A stretch of 64,000 nt of DNA from Nocardiopsis xinjiangensis YIM 90004 (GTDB lineage Bacteria > Actinomycetota > Actinomycetes > Streptosporangiales > Streptosporangiaceae). The notes below the pieces were generated by a model. It did not search any database. It saw only the letters and a program-made list of their open reading frames with translations, and was not told the DNA's origin. Location of the stretch: NCBI RefSeq assembly GCF_000341145.1, contig NZ_ANBE01000033.1:92908-156907 (forward strand), written 5' to 3'. Positions within the stretch are counted from its first letter, which is position 1; each line of letters starts with the position of its first letter. Below, in pieces: positions 1-15,377 of the stretch. The position numbers and the translations under genes were made by a program.

Positions 1-106
1 CGTCTTCCTTGACGTAGTCCTTGTAGGCCTTGTCCGCATACCAACGGCTCTTGAAGTCGGTCGTCACACCGAGGCGGAACCCGTGCGGGTTGATTTTCTG
101 TCCCAC
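1..106 (-). CDS. rpsC: 30S ribosomal protein S3, N-terminal fragment
   Basis: Only the first 35 codons lie in the window; the gene continues beyond position 1. The translation starts [15 protein letters not shown], the invariant N-terminus of bacterial S3, a small-subunit protein lining the mRNA entry channel. The start is GTG at 106, and its first base is the last base of the rplV stop (TAGTG), so the two genes are translationally coupled. It is the last visible gene of the S10 operon. Confidence 0.95.
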   Translation of the reverse strand, partial: MGQKINPHGFRLGVTTDFKSRWYADKAYKDYVKED

Positions 107-471
107 TATCGGGTCCTTTCCTTCGTCTTGGACGAGGCGACCGAGTCGGCAACGACCACAGTGATGTGGCTCGTGCGCTTGGTGACTCGGAAAGCCCGGC
201 CGAATCCTCGCGGTCGGATGCGCTTCAGGGTCGGACCCTCGTCCACCCAAGCGCCCTCGACCGTGAGGTTCTCCCGGTCCAGCTTGTCATTGTGCTCAGC
301 GTTGGCGATGGCACTGGCCAGCACCTTGCCAACAGGGTCGCTCGCCGACTGGGGAGCGAACCGGAGCACCGCCTGTGCCTCGTCAGCGGGCAACCCGCGA
401 ATAAGGTCCACCACCCGGCGGGCCTTCCGGGGCGTAACACGGACGAACCGTGCCTGAGCCCTCGTTCCCAT
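106..471 (-). CDS. rplV: 50S ribosomal protein L22
   Basis: L22, 121 residues, binds 23S rRNA and its beta-hairpin lines the peptide exit tunnel. The protein begins [20 protein letters not shown], which aligns with the usual L22 start. The ATG at 471 has a GAGGG Shine-Dalgarno about nine bases upstream. A GTG at 489 would add six residues, but this does not fit the family. It sits between rpsS and rpsC and its stop overlaps the rpsC start by one base. Confidence 0.97.
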   Translation of the reverse strand: MGTRAQARFVRVTPRKARRVVDLIRGLPADEAQAVLRFAPQSASDPVGKVLASAIANAEHNDKLDRENLTVEGAWVDEGPTLKRIRPRGFGRAFRVTKRTSHITVVVADSVASSKTKERTR

Positions 472-545
472 CGCTTTTCCCTCGCTCACGGAAATTCATC
501 TCCACTCACCGTGGAGAAAGTGGTTCTTATCTGCTGCAGCAACCG

Positions 546-824
546 CTAACGGCGGCTACGGCGGTCTTCCTTGACGTGGCTCCGGAAAGTACGCGTGGGA
601 GCGAACTCACCGAGCTTGTGGCCGACCATCGCCTCCGACACGAACACCGGAATGTGCTTGCGGCCGTCGTGAACGGCGATCGTGTGACCGAGCATCTCCG
701 GCACGATCATCGAACGCCGGGACCACGTCTTGATGACGTTCTTGCTGCCCTTTTCGTTCTGAGCCTCAACCTTCTTGATGAGGTGCTCGTCCACGAAAGG
801 ACCCTTCTTAAGGCTACGTGGCAT
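546..824 (-). CDS. rpsS: 30S ribosomal protein S19
   Basis: S19, 92 residues, typical length. It begins [15 protein letters not shown] and contains the conserved [13 protein letters not shown] stretch near the C-terminus. It forms part of the head of the small subunit near the A-site tRNA and the intersubunit bridge. It starts 12 bases after the rplB stop within the S10 operon. Confidence 0.98.
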   Translation of the reverse strand: MPRSLKKGPFVDEHLIKKVEAQNEKGSKNVIKTWSRRSMIVPEMLGHTIAVHDGRKHIPVFVSEAMVGHKLGEFAPTRTFRSHVKEDRRSRR

Positions 825-836
825 CAGACGTGCTCC

Positions 837-1676
837 TTACCGCTTCTTCTTGCCGCTACGCCGACGCCGCACGATGAGCTTCTGGCTGGTCTTGTTCGTG
901 TTACGGGTCCGGCCTTCCTTGACACCCCAGGGGCTGACCGGGTGGCGACCACCGGAGGACTTGCCCTCACCACCACCATGGGGGTGGTCGATGGGGTTCA
1001 TCACGACACCGCGGACGACCGGGCGCTTGCCCTTCCAGCGGCTACGGCCGGCCTTGCCCCAGCTGATGTTGGACTGCTCGGCGTTGCCGACCTGACCAAC
1101 CGTCGCGCGGCAGCCGATCTCGACCATGCGCATCTCACCGGAGGGCATACGCAGCGTGGCGAAGTTGCCTTCCTTGGCGAGAAGCTGGATCTGCGAGCCG
1201 GCGGAGCGGCCCAGCTTGCCGCCGCCGCCCGGCTTCAGCTCGACCGCGTGCACGAACGTACCCGTGGGGACGTTGCGCAGCGGGAGGCAGTTACCGGGCT
1301 TGATGTCGGACTGCGGACCGTTCTCGACCTTGTCACCCTGCTTGAGGCCGGCGGGCGCCAGGATGTAGCGCTTCTCGCCGTCCACGTAGTGCAGCAGCGC
1401 GATACGAGCAGTGCGGTTCGGGTCGTACTCGATGTGTGCGACCTTGGCCGGCACGCCGTCCTTGTCGTGCCGACGGAAGTCGATCACGCGGTAGGCACGC
1501 TTGTGGCCGCCACCCTGATGGCGGGCGGTGATCCGGCCGTGGCCGTTGCGGCCGCCCTTGGAGTGCAGCGGACGGACCAGGGACTTCTCCGGCTCCGAGC
1601 GCGTGATCTCGACGAAGTCGCTCACGCTGGAGCCGCGACGTCCCGGCGTCGTCGGCTTGTGCTTACGAATGCCCAT
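837..1676 (-). CDS. rplB: 50S ribosomal protein L2
   Basis: L2, 279 residues, is a universal protein needed for subunit joining and peptidyl-transferase function. The ATG at 1676 gives [15 protein letters not shown], the family N-terminus. The open frame extends far upstream through rplW without family similarity, so the long form is rejected. The C-terminal third contains [17 protein letters not shown] and ends in a basic [10 protein letters not shown] tail, both diagnostic. It lies 59 bases downstream of rplW. Confidence 0.98.
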   Translation of the reverse strand: MGIRKHKPTTPGRRGSSVSDFVEITRSEPEKSLVRPLHSKGGRNGHGRITARHQGGGHKRAYRVIDFRRHDKDGVPAKVAHIEYDPNRTARIALLHYVDGEKRYILAPAGLKQGDKVENGPQSDIKPGNCLPLRNVPTGTFVHAVELKPGGGGKLGRSAGSQIQLLAKEGNFATLRMPSGEMRMVEIGCRATVGQVGNAEQSNISWGKAGRSRWKGKRPVVRGVVMNPIDHPHGGGEGKSSGGRHPVSPWGVKEGRTRNTNKTSQKLIVRRRRSGKKKR

Positions 1677-1735
1677 CTTCTTCGCGCATTCCTTTACGTC
1701 TTGCTTACTGTGGAGCGGTCTGACCCGGCTGGGTC

Positions 1736-2026
1736 TCAGACACCGAAGATGTCGATGCGGTCGCCGTCGGCCAGGCCGACGATCGCCCGCTTGGTGTCGG
1801 GACGCTTGCCGTAACCGAAGCGCGTGCGCTTGCGCTTGCCCTTGCGGTTGACCGTGTTCACGCTCGTGACCTTCACTTCGAAGATCTTCTCGATCGCGAT
1901 CTTGATCTGGGTCTTGTTGGCGTCCGGGCGAACGATGAACGTGTACTTGTTCTCGTCCATGAGCCCGTAGCTCTTCTCGGAGATCACCGGTTCGACGATG
2001 ATGTCCCGGTGGTCGGCGATCCTCAC
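1736..2026 (-). CDS. rplW: 50S ribosomal protein L23
   Basis: L23, 96 residues, sits at the exit-tunnel mouth, where trigger factor and SRP dock. The sequence has [19 protein letters not shown] near the N-terminus and the [19 protein letters not shown] basic segment. The start is GTG at 2026, overlapping the rplD stop in a GTGA arrangement that implies translational coupling. Confidence 0.97.
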   Translation of the reverse strand: MRIADHRDIIVEPVISEKSYGLMDENKYTFIVRPDANKTQIKIAIEKIFEVKVTSVNTVNRKGKRKRTRFGYGKRPDTKRAIVGLADGDRIDIFGV

Positions 2027-2694
2027 TTGGCGTCCTCCTCGGACTGAACGGCCGCGGAGGCACCGGCCGCGTGGGCCAGGAACTCGGTGTAGCCCGCCTC
2101 GGTGAAGACCACGTCGTCCGAGTACAGGACGTCGTAGGTGTTCACCTGGTCCGCGTCGAGGAGGTGCACCTCTTCGACGTTGCGCAGGGCACGCCGGTTG
2201 TGCTCGTCCTCACGGGCCAGGACGACGAGGACCTTGTCGGCCTCGCTGACCTGGCGCAGCGCCTTCAGGGCCGTCTGCGTGAGCTTGTTCTCGGCGTCGG
2301 CAGCGACGAACTCGCTGACGACGTGGATACGGCCGTGACGCGCCCGGTCCGAGAGGGCACCGCGCAGGGCGGCGGCCTTCATCTTCTTCGGGGTGCGCTG
2401 GCTGTAGTCGCGGGGCTGGGGGCCGTGGACCGTGCCACCGCCGACGTACTGCGGAGCACGGATCGAACCCTGGCGGGCGCGACCGGTGCCCTTCTGCCGG
2501 TAGGGCTTCTTACCACCGCCGCGGACGTCGCCGCGGGTCTTGGTGGCGTGGGTGCCCTGGCGGCCGGCGGCCAGCTGAGCGTTCACGACCTGGTGGATCA
2601 GCGGAATGCTGACCTGCTGGGCGAAGACACTGTCCGGCAGCTCGACGCTGCCCTTGGCCTTACCCTCGGGGTTCTTGACCTCGATCTGGGCCAT
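2023..2694 (-). CDS. rplD: 50S ribosomal protein L4
   Basis: L4, 223 residues, binds the 5' part of 23S rRNA and reaches into the exit tunnel; in E. coli it also autoregulates the S10 operon. The tunnel loop is visible as [20 protein letters not shown] around residues 60-80. The C-terminus is acidic and Ala-rich ([10 protein letters not shown]), slightly longer than in E. coli but common in actinobacteria. It starts three bases after rplC and overlaps rplW. Confidence 0.97.
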   Translation of the reverse strand: MAQIEVKNPEGKAKGSVELPDSVFAQQVSIPLIHQVVNAQLAAGRQGTHATKTRGDVRGGGKKPYRQKGTGRARQGSIRAPQYVGGGTVHGPQPRDYSQRTPKKMKAAALRGALSDRARHGRIHVVSEFVAADAENKLTQTALKALRQVSEADKVLVVLAREDEHNRRALRNVEEVHLLDADQVNTYDVLYSDDVVFTEAGYTEFLAHAAGASAAVQSEEDAK

Positions 2695-2697
2695 GGC

Positions 2698-3348
2698 TTA
2701 CTTGTCCCCCTTCACACCGGTGCGGACCAGCACCAGACCGCCGTTGGGACCGGGAACAGCACCCTTGACCAGGATGAGCCCCTTCTCCGCCTCGACGGAG
2801 TGAACGGTCAGGTTCTGGACCGTCTTGCGGACGTTGCCCATGCGACCGGCCATCCGCGTGCCCTTGAACACGCGGCCGGGCGTGGCGCAGCCGCCGATGG
2901 CGCCCGGGGTGCGGTGCGTGCGGTGGGTACCGTGCGAGGCACCCATACCGGCGAACCCGTGGCGCTTCATGACACCGGCGAAGCCCTTGCCCTTGGTCTT
3001 ACCGGTCACGTCGACCGACTGACCGTCCTCGAACGAGGAGGCGTCGACTTCCTCGCCGAGCTGGTACTCGGAGGCGTCCGTGGTGCGGACTTCAACGTAG
3101 TGGCGGCGCGGGGTCAGTTCGTGCCGGCGCAGGTAGTCGCCCAGGGGCTTGTTGACCTTGCGCGGGTTGATCTGCCCGTAGCCGAGCTGGATGGCGGAGT
3201 AGCCATCGGTGTCGGGGGTCCGGATGCGGCTCACGACGCACGGACCGGCCTTCAGGACGGTGACGGGCACAATCTTGCCCTCGTCGTCGAAGACCTGGGT
3301 CATGCCGAGCTTTTCGCCCAGAACTCCCTTGATCTGCTTGGTGGCCAT
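2698..3348 (-). CDS. rplC: 50S ribosomal protein L3
   Basis: L3, 216 residues, is an early-assembly protein whose long loop approaches the peptidyl-transferase centre. The sequence has [15 protein letters not shown] at the N-terminus and the central [21 protein letters not shown] loop. The Shine-Dalgarno AAGGA overlaps the TAA stop of rpsJ, 12 bases before the ATG, so expression is tied to rpsJ. Confidence 0.98.
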   Translation of the reverse strand: MATKQIKGVLGEKLGMTQVFDDEGKIVPVTVLKAGPCVVSRIRTPDTDGYSAIQLGYGQINPRKVNKPLGDYLRRHELTPRRHYVEVRTTDASEYQLGEEVDASSFEDGQSVDVTGKTKGKGFAGVMKRHGFAGMGASHGTHRTHRTPGAIGGCATPGRVFKGTRMAGRMGNVRKTVQNLTVHSVEAEKGLILVKGAVPGPNGGLVLVRTGVKGDK

Positions 3349-3360
3349 GTCTGTGCGTCC

Positions 3361-3669
3361 TTAAAGCTTGATCTCGATGTCAACGCCCGCCGGCAGGTCG
3401 AGACGCATCAGCGAGTCCACCGTCTTCGGCGTGGGGTCGATGATGTCGATCAACCGCTTGTGGGTGCGCATCTCGAAGTGCTCGCGCGAGTCCTTGTACT
3501 TGTGCGGCGATCGGATGACGCAGTAAACGTTCTTCTCCGTCGGCAGCGGCACCGGGCCCGCGACCTGTGCGCCAGTTCGCGTCACGGTCTCGACGATTTT
3601 CTTCGCCGAGCTGTCAATGACCTCGTGGTCATAGGCCTTTAGCCGAATGCGGATCTTTTGTCCCGCCAT
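3361..3669 (-). CDS. rpsJ: 30S ribosomal protein S10
   Basis: S10, 102 residues, begins [19 protein letters not shown] and contains the conserved [29 protein letters not shown] core split across its middle. It belongs to the small-subunit head and, with NusB, to antitermination complexes. It is the first gene of the S10 operon. An AAGGACG ribosome-binding site precedes the ATG. The 5' flank up to the tuf terminator is about 185 bases long. Confidence 0.98.
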   Translation of the reverse strand: MAGQKIRIRLKAYDHEVIDSSAKKIVETVTRTGAQVAGPVPLPTEKNVYCVIRSPHKYKDSREHFEMRTHKRLIDIIDPTPKTVDSLMRLDLPAGVDIEIKL

Positions 3670-3785
3670 GTGGCCTGCTCGTCCTTCGTTTCAGTGTCCG
3701 TAACGGTGTGCATTCCGGTCACAGAAACCCAGGCCGGACGGAAGATGCCGCCGCTGTGGCCGTGAGCCTCTATTCCCTTGAGAAA

Positions 3786-3809
3786 CCGCAACAGGGCTTC
3801 CCCCTGCGG
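3786..3809 (-). promoter_or_regulatory. hairpin in the S10 operon leader
   Basis: CCGCA and TGCGG arms enclose a second AGGG/CCCT pairing, giving a compact stem about 120 bases upstream of rpsJ. S10 operon leaders in other bacteria carry L4-responsive hairpins. No homology to those is claimed; this is only a structured element in the right place. The rest of the 3670-3853 gap shows no confident promoter hexamers. Confidence 0.3.
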
Positions 3810-3853
3810 TACGCCACCGTCACAGAGCCCGATGACGTCTTCTCGGTGTGGTG

Positions 3854-3881
3854 GGGCGGGCCGTGCGCGCACGGCCCGCCC
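3854..3881 (-). terminator. tuf terminator, perfect 28-base palindrome
   Basis: The arms GGGCGGGCCGTGC and GCACGGCCCGCCC pair perfectly around a GC centre, 48 bases past the tuf stop. There is no real U-tract, as is common for actinobacterial terminators. It separates the str operon (ending with tuf) from the S10 operon. Confidence 0.8.
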
Positions 3882-3928
3882 ACCTCCCGGGGCGGTGTTC
3901 CCACGAGGGGAACGTGTCCCGGTTCGTA

Positions 3929-5122
<1,194 letters not shown>

Positions 5123-5209
5123 TGGAAGTCTCCTAGACGTACAGAGCTATCTGGATCCGGTCCCCGCCCGCGTGTGTGCGAGGACCGGAACTGGTTACGT
5201 GTCCGCGAA

Positions 5210-7321
<2,112 letters not shown>

Positions 7322-7355
7322 AAGGCTCGTCGTCCCTCGGTCGATCTCGTCCGCG

Positions 7356-7826
7356 TTACCAGCGGTAGTGAGCGAAAGCCCGGTTCGACTCGGCCATCTT
7401 GTGCGTGTCCTCACGCTTCTTGACAGCCGCGCCGAGACCGTTGCTGGCGTCGACCAGCTCGTTCATCAGACGCTCGGTCATGGACTTCTCACGACGCCTG
7501 CCCGAGAACGTGACCAGCCAGCGCAGGGCCAGCGTGGTGGACCGGGAGGCGCGGACCTCGACCGGCACCTGGTAGGTCGCGCCACCGACACGGCGGCTGC
7601 GGACCTCGAGCGCGGGCTTGACGTTGTCCAGACCACGCTTCAGAACGACGAGCGGGTCCTGGCCGGTTTTCTCACGGGCGCCCTCGAGGGCGTCGTAGAC
7701 GATGCCCTGAGCGAGGGAACGCTTGCCGTCGACCAGCACCTTGTTGATCAGTGCAGTGACGAGCGGCGAGCCGTAAACCGGGTCGGTGATGAGCTGGCGC
7801 TTCGGCGCCGGGCCCTTGCGCGGCAT
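7356..7826 (-). CDS. rpsG: 30S ribosomal protein S7
   Basis: S7, 156 residues, nucleates assembly of the 30S head and contacts mRNA and tRNA at the E site. It begins [21 protein letters not shown] and ends [15 protein letters not shown], the full family length. The Shine-Dalgarno GGAG is formed by the last codons of rpsL; only two bases separate the two genes. Confidence 0.98.
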   Translation of the reverse strand: MPRKGPAPKRQLITDPVYGSPLVTALINKVLVDGKRSLAQGIVYDALEGAREKTGQDPLVVLKRGLDNVKPALEVRSRRVGGATYQVPVEVRASRSTTLALRWLVTFSGRRREKSMTERLMNELVDASNGLGAAVKKREDTHKMAESNRAFAHYRW

Positions 7827-7828
7827 GC

Positions 7829-8200
7829 TTACTTCTCCTTCTTGGTGCCGTAGAGGCTACGCGCCTGCTTGCGGTTACGGACACCCTGGGTGTCGAGCGA
7901 GCCGCGGACGATTCGGTAGCGGACACCCGGCAGGTCCTTCACACGGCCACCGCGGACCAACACGATGCTGTGCTCCTGGAGGTTGTGACCGATGCCGGGG
8001 ATGTAGGCCGTCACCTCGATGCCGCTGCTCAGCCTCACGCGGGCGACCTTGCGCAGCGCGGAGTTCGGCTTCTTGGGCGTAGTGGTGTAAACACGCGTGC
8101 ACACACCACGACGCTGCGGACTCCCCCTCAGCGCCGGGCTATTGTTCTTTGCGACCTTGTCCTGTCGGCCCTTGCGGACCAGCTGCTGGATGGTGGGCAC
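7829..8200 (-). CDS. rpsL: 30S ribosomal protein S12
   Basis: S12, 123 residues, is a decoding-centre protein. The GTG at 8200, preceded by ACGGAGACGC, gives the canonical N-terminus [14 protein letters not shown]. The lysine-containing loops [17 protein letters not shown] and [11 protein letters not shown] are intact; substitutions there are the classic streptomycin-resistance sites, and the visible residues are the ordinary ones. The open frame upstream to 8440 is not S12-like. Confidence 0.98.
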   Translation of the reverse strand: MPTIQQLVRKGRQDKVAKNNSPALRGSPQRRGVCTRVYTTTPKKPNSALRKVARVRLSSGIEVTAYIPGIGHNLQEHSIVLVRGGRVKDLPGVRYRIVRGSLDTQGVRNRKQARSLYGTKKEK

Positions 8201-8639
8201 CGCGTCTCCGTCTTCCTCGTGACCTACGCCGGTTCTCGTAGCCGATATCGCTATTGACCTGCTGGCTTTCCCGAACCTCCCCGGCCCCCGATGTCGGGCG
8301 TGTCGCTTTCGACCCGGCGTACAGTGACGATGGGCGCGCACACCCGGCCATGAGGCCTTGAAGGGAGGGGGTTCACATGCTAAGCGCGCCCGGATCTGTG
8401 ATCCGCCCCAATGTGATGGGGCCGGGCGCCGCACACACACGTGTGACCCGTCGACTCACGGGCACAATCACACAGGATACCGTTTGCCGAGGAGACGGTC
8501 AAAACGGTGTGCGACATGGCGAGAGCCAGCGTGACCGGTCCTCGCGTAGCCGTGGGTCTCCCCCCAGTCTACGCGCTTCCGGGCTTGCTTCGTCCCAGTA
8601 TTTTCCTCTGGGTCGTTCGTCGGGCGACCGAAAACGAGA
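8201..8639 (-). other. str operon upstream region, no gene
   Basis: About 440 bases lie between the rpsL start and the terminator of the repeat protein gene. It should hold the str operon promoter and 5' leader. I see short GC-rich inverted repeats, for example around 8383-8400, but no convincing -35/-10 pair with proper spacing, and no coding sequence with actinobacterial codon bias on either strand. Confidence 0.5.
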
Positions 8640-8682
8640 ACGGCCGCTCCCCTCCCGTCCATTATCGGGGAAGAGCGGCCGT
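8640..8682 (-). terminator. rho-independent terminator after the repeat protein gene
   Basis: ACGGCCGCTC pairs perfectly with GAGCGGCCGT around a 23-base loop that can itself fold. On the minus strand it is followed by the U-rich stretch TTCTCGTTTTC. It begins six bases beyond the stop of the 8688-11327 gene. Confidence 0.85.
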
Positions 8683-8687
8683 GCTCG

Positions 8688-11327
8688 CTACAGAATCAGG
8701 GTGATCGCCAGAGAGATCACGGTCACCACGATGCCGATGACGGCGAGAACCGTACCGGCCATGATGCGCCCGTGGCCGTCGAGCTCACCCCGCGACTCCC
8801 GGATCTCCCGTTTGGCCTTGGGCCCGGTGACCAGGAGGGCCAGGAGGGCCGTGATCACACCGGCGAAGGGGATCAGCGAGGCCACACCCAGCCAGAGGGT
8901 AAGGTTCGCGCCCGGTTCGGTGTCGGCGAGGAAATCCACGCTGTCGTAACCGGGGTAACCGTCACCCGGTTCACCGCCCGGGGGACGGTCGTCGAACCCG
9001 GGGAAGTCCTCGGTGATGTCACGGCGCCGGCGCTGGCCCCGGCGGGATTTCTCCGGCATCCCGTAGTCGGCCGGGGTGAAGCCGTCCTCGTACTCGTCCT
9101 CGTGGTCGCCGTACTCATCGCCGTACTCGTCGTCGTAACCCTCGTCGTAGCCGTCGTAGCCCTCCTCCCACTGGCCCTCGTCGGATCGGCGCCCGTAGGA
9201 GGGCACCGATCCCAGGTCGGAAGGCACACCGGCGGGAGGCCGAGCGATGTCCTCCCCGGGACCGTCCGGGGACAGCGGGGAGAACATCTGCGTCGAGGCG
9301 CCCCGGTCGTCGTCGGCCGCGGGCGCACCGAACATCTGGGTGGCCCCTCCGTCGGCCTGGGGCTCGACCCCGGCTCCCGTGTCGGCCCCGGCCTGCGACT
9401 GCAGGTCGGCGAGGGCCGCGAGGGGATCATCGGAAACCGGGGCGGGACCGTGTCCGGTGTCCCCGGGACCGCCCCAGTCGTCATGGCGTACTCCCCCGTC
9501 GGTGTCCTCTCGGCGCCGCTGTTCGGCCTGGCGGACCGCGTCGGGCAGACGCGGATCGTCACGGGAGAAGGCCCAGGTGTTGCCGCTGCCGGTACCGAGG
9601 TCACCCGGCTGTTCCGGTTCGGGCGGCCGGGTGCCGGAGAGCTCGTCGTCGTAACCGTCGTCGGCCCACGACCGGCCGTTCCCGGTGTTCCACCCGTCCT
9701 CGAAGGACGTCCGGTCGCCGGGTGTCCAGGAGCGCGGGCCGGCGGTGCCGGAGAGTTCGTCGTTGTAGCCGTCATCGCCGTACGCCGGCCGGTCGAACGG
9801 GTCGGAGGCGTTCCGGCCCCCGACGCTTCCGGTCGCGGAGGCGTCCCAGGAGGAGGGCTCACCCGAGGGGGCCCAGGGCTCGCCGGGGACCGGCGTACTC
9901 GTCCCGAGAGGATCCGGTCCCGGAGCGTCCCAGGACCCGAGCCCAGCGGACGGACCTGCGCTGTCCAAAGGATCGCCCTCGGAACCCGGCTCCCAGGGCG
10001 GGGTGTTGTCTGCCGGGGACCAATGCTCGCCGTTGACGGGCGCGGGGGCACCCGGGCCGAGCGGATCGCTTCCGGGGCCGTCCCAGGACGAAGACCCGGA
10101 CGAAGGATTCCAGGGCTCACCGCCGTAAGAAGGCGCACCCGACCCCAGAGGACCACTCTCCGAAACACCCCACGAGGAAGACTCACCCGACGGGACCCAC
10201 GAATCCCCAAGACCCGGGGACGAACCCCCCGGCCCGAGCGGATCCACATCGGAAGCACCCCACGACGAAGCCTCACCCGACGGGGACCAGGACTCACCGC
10301 CGTCAGGCTGCGCTGCCGACCCGAGCGGATCGATTCCAGGACCGTCCCAGGACGAAAGCCCGGACGAAGGATTCCAGGGCTCACCGCCGTAAGAAGGCGC
10401 ACCCGACCCCAGAGGACCACTCTCCGAAACACCCCACGAGGAAGACTCACCCGACGGGACCCACGAATCCCCAAGACCCGGGGACGACCCCCCCGGCCCG
10501 AGCGGATCCACATCGGAAGCCCCCCCCGACGAAGCCTCACCCGACGGGGACCAGGACTCACCGCCGTCAGGCTGCGCTGCCGACCCGAGCGGATCGATTC
10601 CAGGACCGTCCCAGGACGAAAGCCCGGACGAAGGATTCCAGGGCTCACCGCCGTAAGAAGGCGCACCCGACCCCAGAGGACCACTCTCCGAAACACCCCA
10701 CGAGGAAGACTCACCCGACGGGGACCAGGACTCACGGTCCGAGGACAGGGGATCCGTACCAGGGGTCCACGTCTCCGGCGAGGACCAGTGACCGGTCTCC
10801 GGCGCGGACTCGTCCGAGACCCAGGTATCGGCCGCCGCGGGCGAGGCGTCGTGGTCCACCGAACCGGTCGAGGGCCACTCCCCCGCTCCCGTCTCGCCAG
10901 GGGGCGCCGGAACGTCGGCGCTCGCAGCCACGTTCGGGTAGCCGCCCGGACGGTCACCGCGGTCCTCCCACGGCATGGGCTCCACCGGGCGGTGCGGCAC
11001 CTCCCGCGCACCCGGGTACACGAACGGGTTCTGCGACTCGTAGGACGTGGAGGGTGCCGGCTCCTCGGGGACCGAAGGCGCCTGCGGTTCGGCAGGGGTG
11101 AACCCGCCCAACGCCTCGGGGTAGGGCTCGACCATCTCCGGACGCGCCGAATCCGGACCAGCGTACCCTCCGCTGTCCGGGAAGACCGTGCCTTGGCCCT
11201 TTTCCTCCCGCTGTTCGTCCAACGGGTCCTCGTACTCAGACTGCGTGCGGTGACGGTTCTGACTGGGCCGGAACCACGAATCCGCGCTGTTCCGGTCGGA
11301 GTCCCGTCCACCCCCGTGCTCGGTCAC
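8688..11327 (-). CDS. repeat-rich hydrophilic protein with C-terminal DUF4190-like membrane domain
   Basis: 879 residues. The first 800 or so are hydrophilic, rich in Ser, Gly, Pro, Asp and Trp, and predicted disordered. The central part is built from 29-30-residue modules of the pattern SWxPSGxxSSWGxxxxDPLG, arranged as 88-residue super-repeats. A strongly acidic stretch (DDEYGDEYGDHEDEYEDG) follows. The last 75 residues form two membrane helices (LTLWLGVASLIPFAGVITAL and AGTVLAVIGIVVTVISLAI) flanking a basic loop, as in DUF4190-type proteins. GTG at 11327 is preferred, with AAGGCAGG upstream; GTG at 11375 has no ribosome-binding site. Function unknown; the topology suggests a membrane-anchored protein with a long soluble tail. 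It sits between rpoC and rpsL, normally neighbours. Confidence 0.8.
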   Translation of the reverse strand: MTEHGGGRDSDRNSADSWFRPSQNRHRTQSEYEDPLDEQREEKGQGTVFPDSGGYAGPDSARPEMVEPYPEALGGFTPAEPQAPSVPEEPAPSTSYESQNPFVYPGAREVPHRPVEPMPWEDRGDRPGGYPNVAASADVPAPPGETGAGEWPSTGSVDHDASPAAADTWVSDESAPETGHWSSPETWTPGTDPLSSDRESWSPSGESSSWGVSESGPLGSGAPSYGGEPWNPSSGLSSWDGPGIDPLGSAAQPDGGESWSPSGEASSGGASDVDPLGPGGSSPGLGDSWVPSGESSSWGVSESGPLGSGAPSYGGEPWNPSSGLSSWDGPGIDPLGSAAQPDGGESWSPSGEASSWGASDVDPLGPGGSSPGLGDSWVPSGESSSWGVSESGPLGSGAPSYGGEPWNPSSGSSSWDGPGSDPLGPGAPAPVNGEHWSPADNTPPWEPGSEGDPLDSAGPSAGLGSWDAPGPDPLGTSTPVPGEPWAPSGEPSSWDASATGSVGGRNASDPFDRPAYGDDGYNDELSGTAGPRSWTPGDRTSFEDGWNTGNGRSWADDGYDDELSGTRPPEPEQPGDLGTGSGNTWAFSRDDPRLPDAVRQAEQRRREDTDGGVRHDDWGGPGDTGHGPAPVSDDPLAALADLQSQAGADTGAGVEPQADGGATQMFGAPAADDDRGASTQMFSPLSPDGPGEDIARPPAGVPSDLGSVPSYGRRSDEGQWEEGYDGYDEGYDDEYGDEYGDHEDEYEDGFTPADYGMPEKSRRGQRRRRDITEDFPGFDDRPPGGEPGDGYPGYDSVDFLADTEPGANLTLWLGVASLIPFAGVITALLALLVTGPKAKREIRESRGELDGHGRIMAGTVLAVIGIVVTVISLAITLIL
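10081..10740. repeat. 264-bp tandem repeats inside the DUF4190-like gene
   Basis: The word gaccccagaggaccactc recurs at 10141, 10405 and 10669, an exact 264-base (88-codon) period. Copies 10141-10404 and 10405-10668 differ at only a few bases, so the duplication is recent or kept uniform by conversion. The third copy is partial. Each 88-residue unit contains three diverged 29-30-residue modules, showing two layers of duplication. The period is in frame, so copy number can change without frameshift. Confidence 0.9.
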
Positions 11328-11401
11328 TGATGTGCCTGCCTTCCGACGCGCCGAAGCGCCCTCTCCCGTCCACACCGGAACGTGTGGACCAACAACGACA
11401 A

Positions 11402-11446
11402 ACGGCGGCGGTCCCCACCCCTGCAGGGGTGGGTGGCCGCCGCCGT
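11402..11446 (-). terminator. rpoC terminator
   Basis: ACGGCGGCGG pairs with CCGCCGCCGT, and inside it CCCACCCC pairs with GGGGTGGG, giving a long nearly perfect stem 19 bases after the rpoC stop. On the minus strand TTGTCGTTGTT follows. It separates rpoBC from the repeat protein gene. Confidence 0.85.
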
Positions 11447-11464
11447 CAGTACAGCAAACCGTGG

Positions 11465-15343
<3,879 letters not shown>

Positions 15344-15377
15344 TTAATTCGTCCTCTGCTCTCGAAGGATGCGGAAG

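Noticed and set aside
9960..10740. CRISPR-like regular repeats
   Set aside because: The repeats are 264 bases, in frame, near-identical including the would-be spacers, and encode the SWxPSG modules; no cas genes are present.
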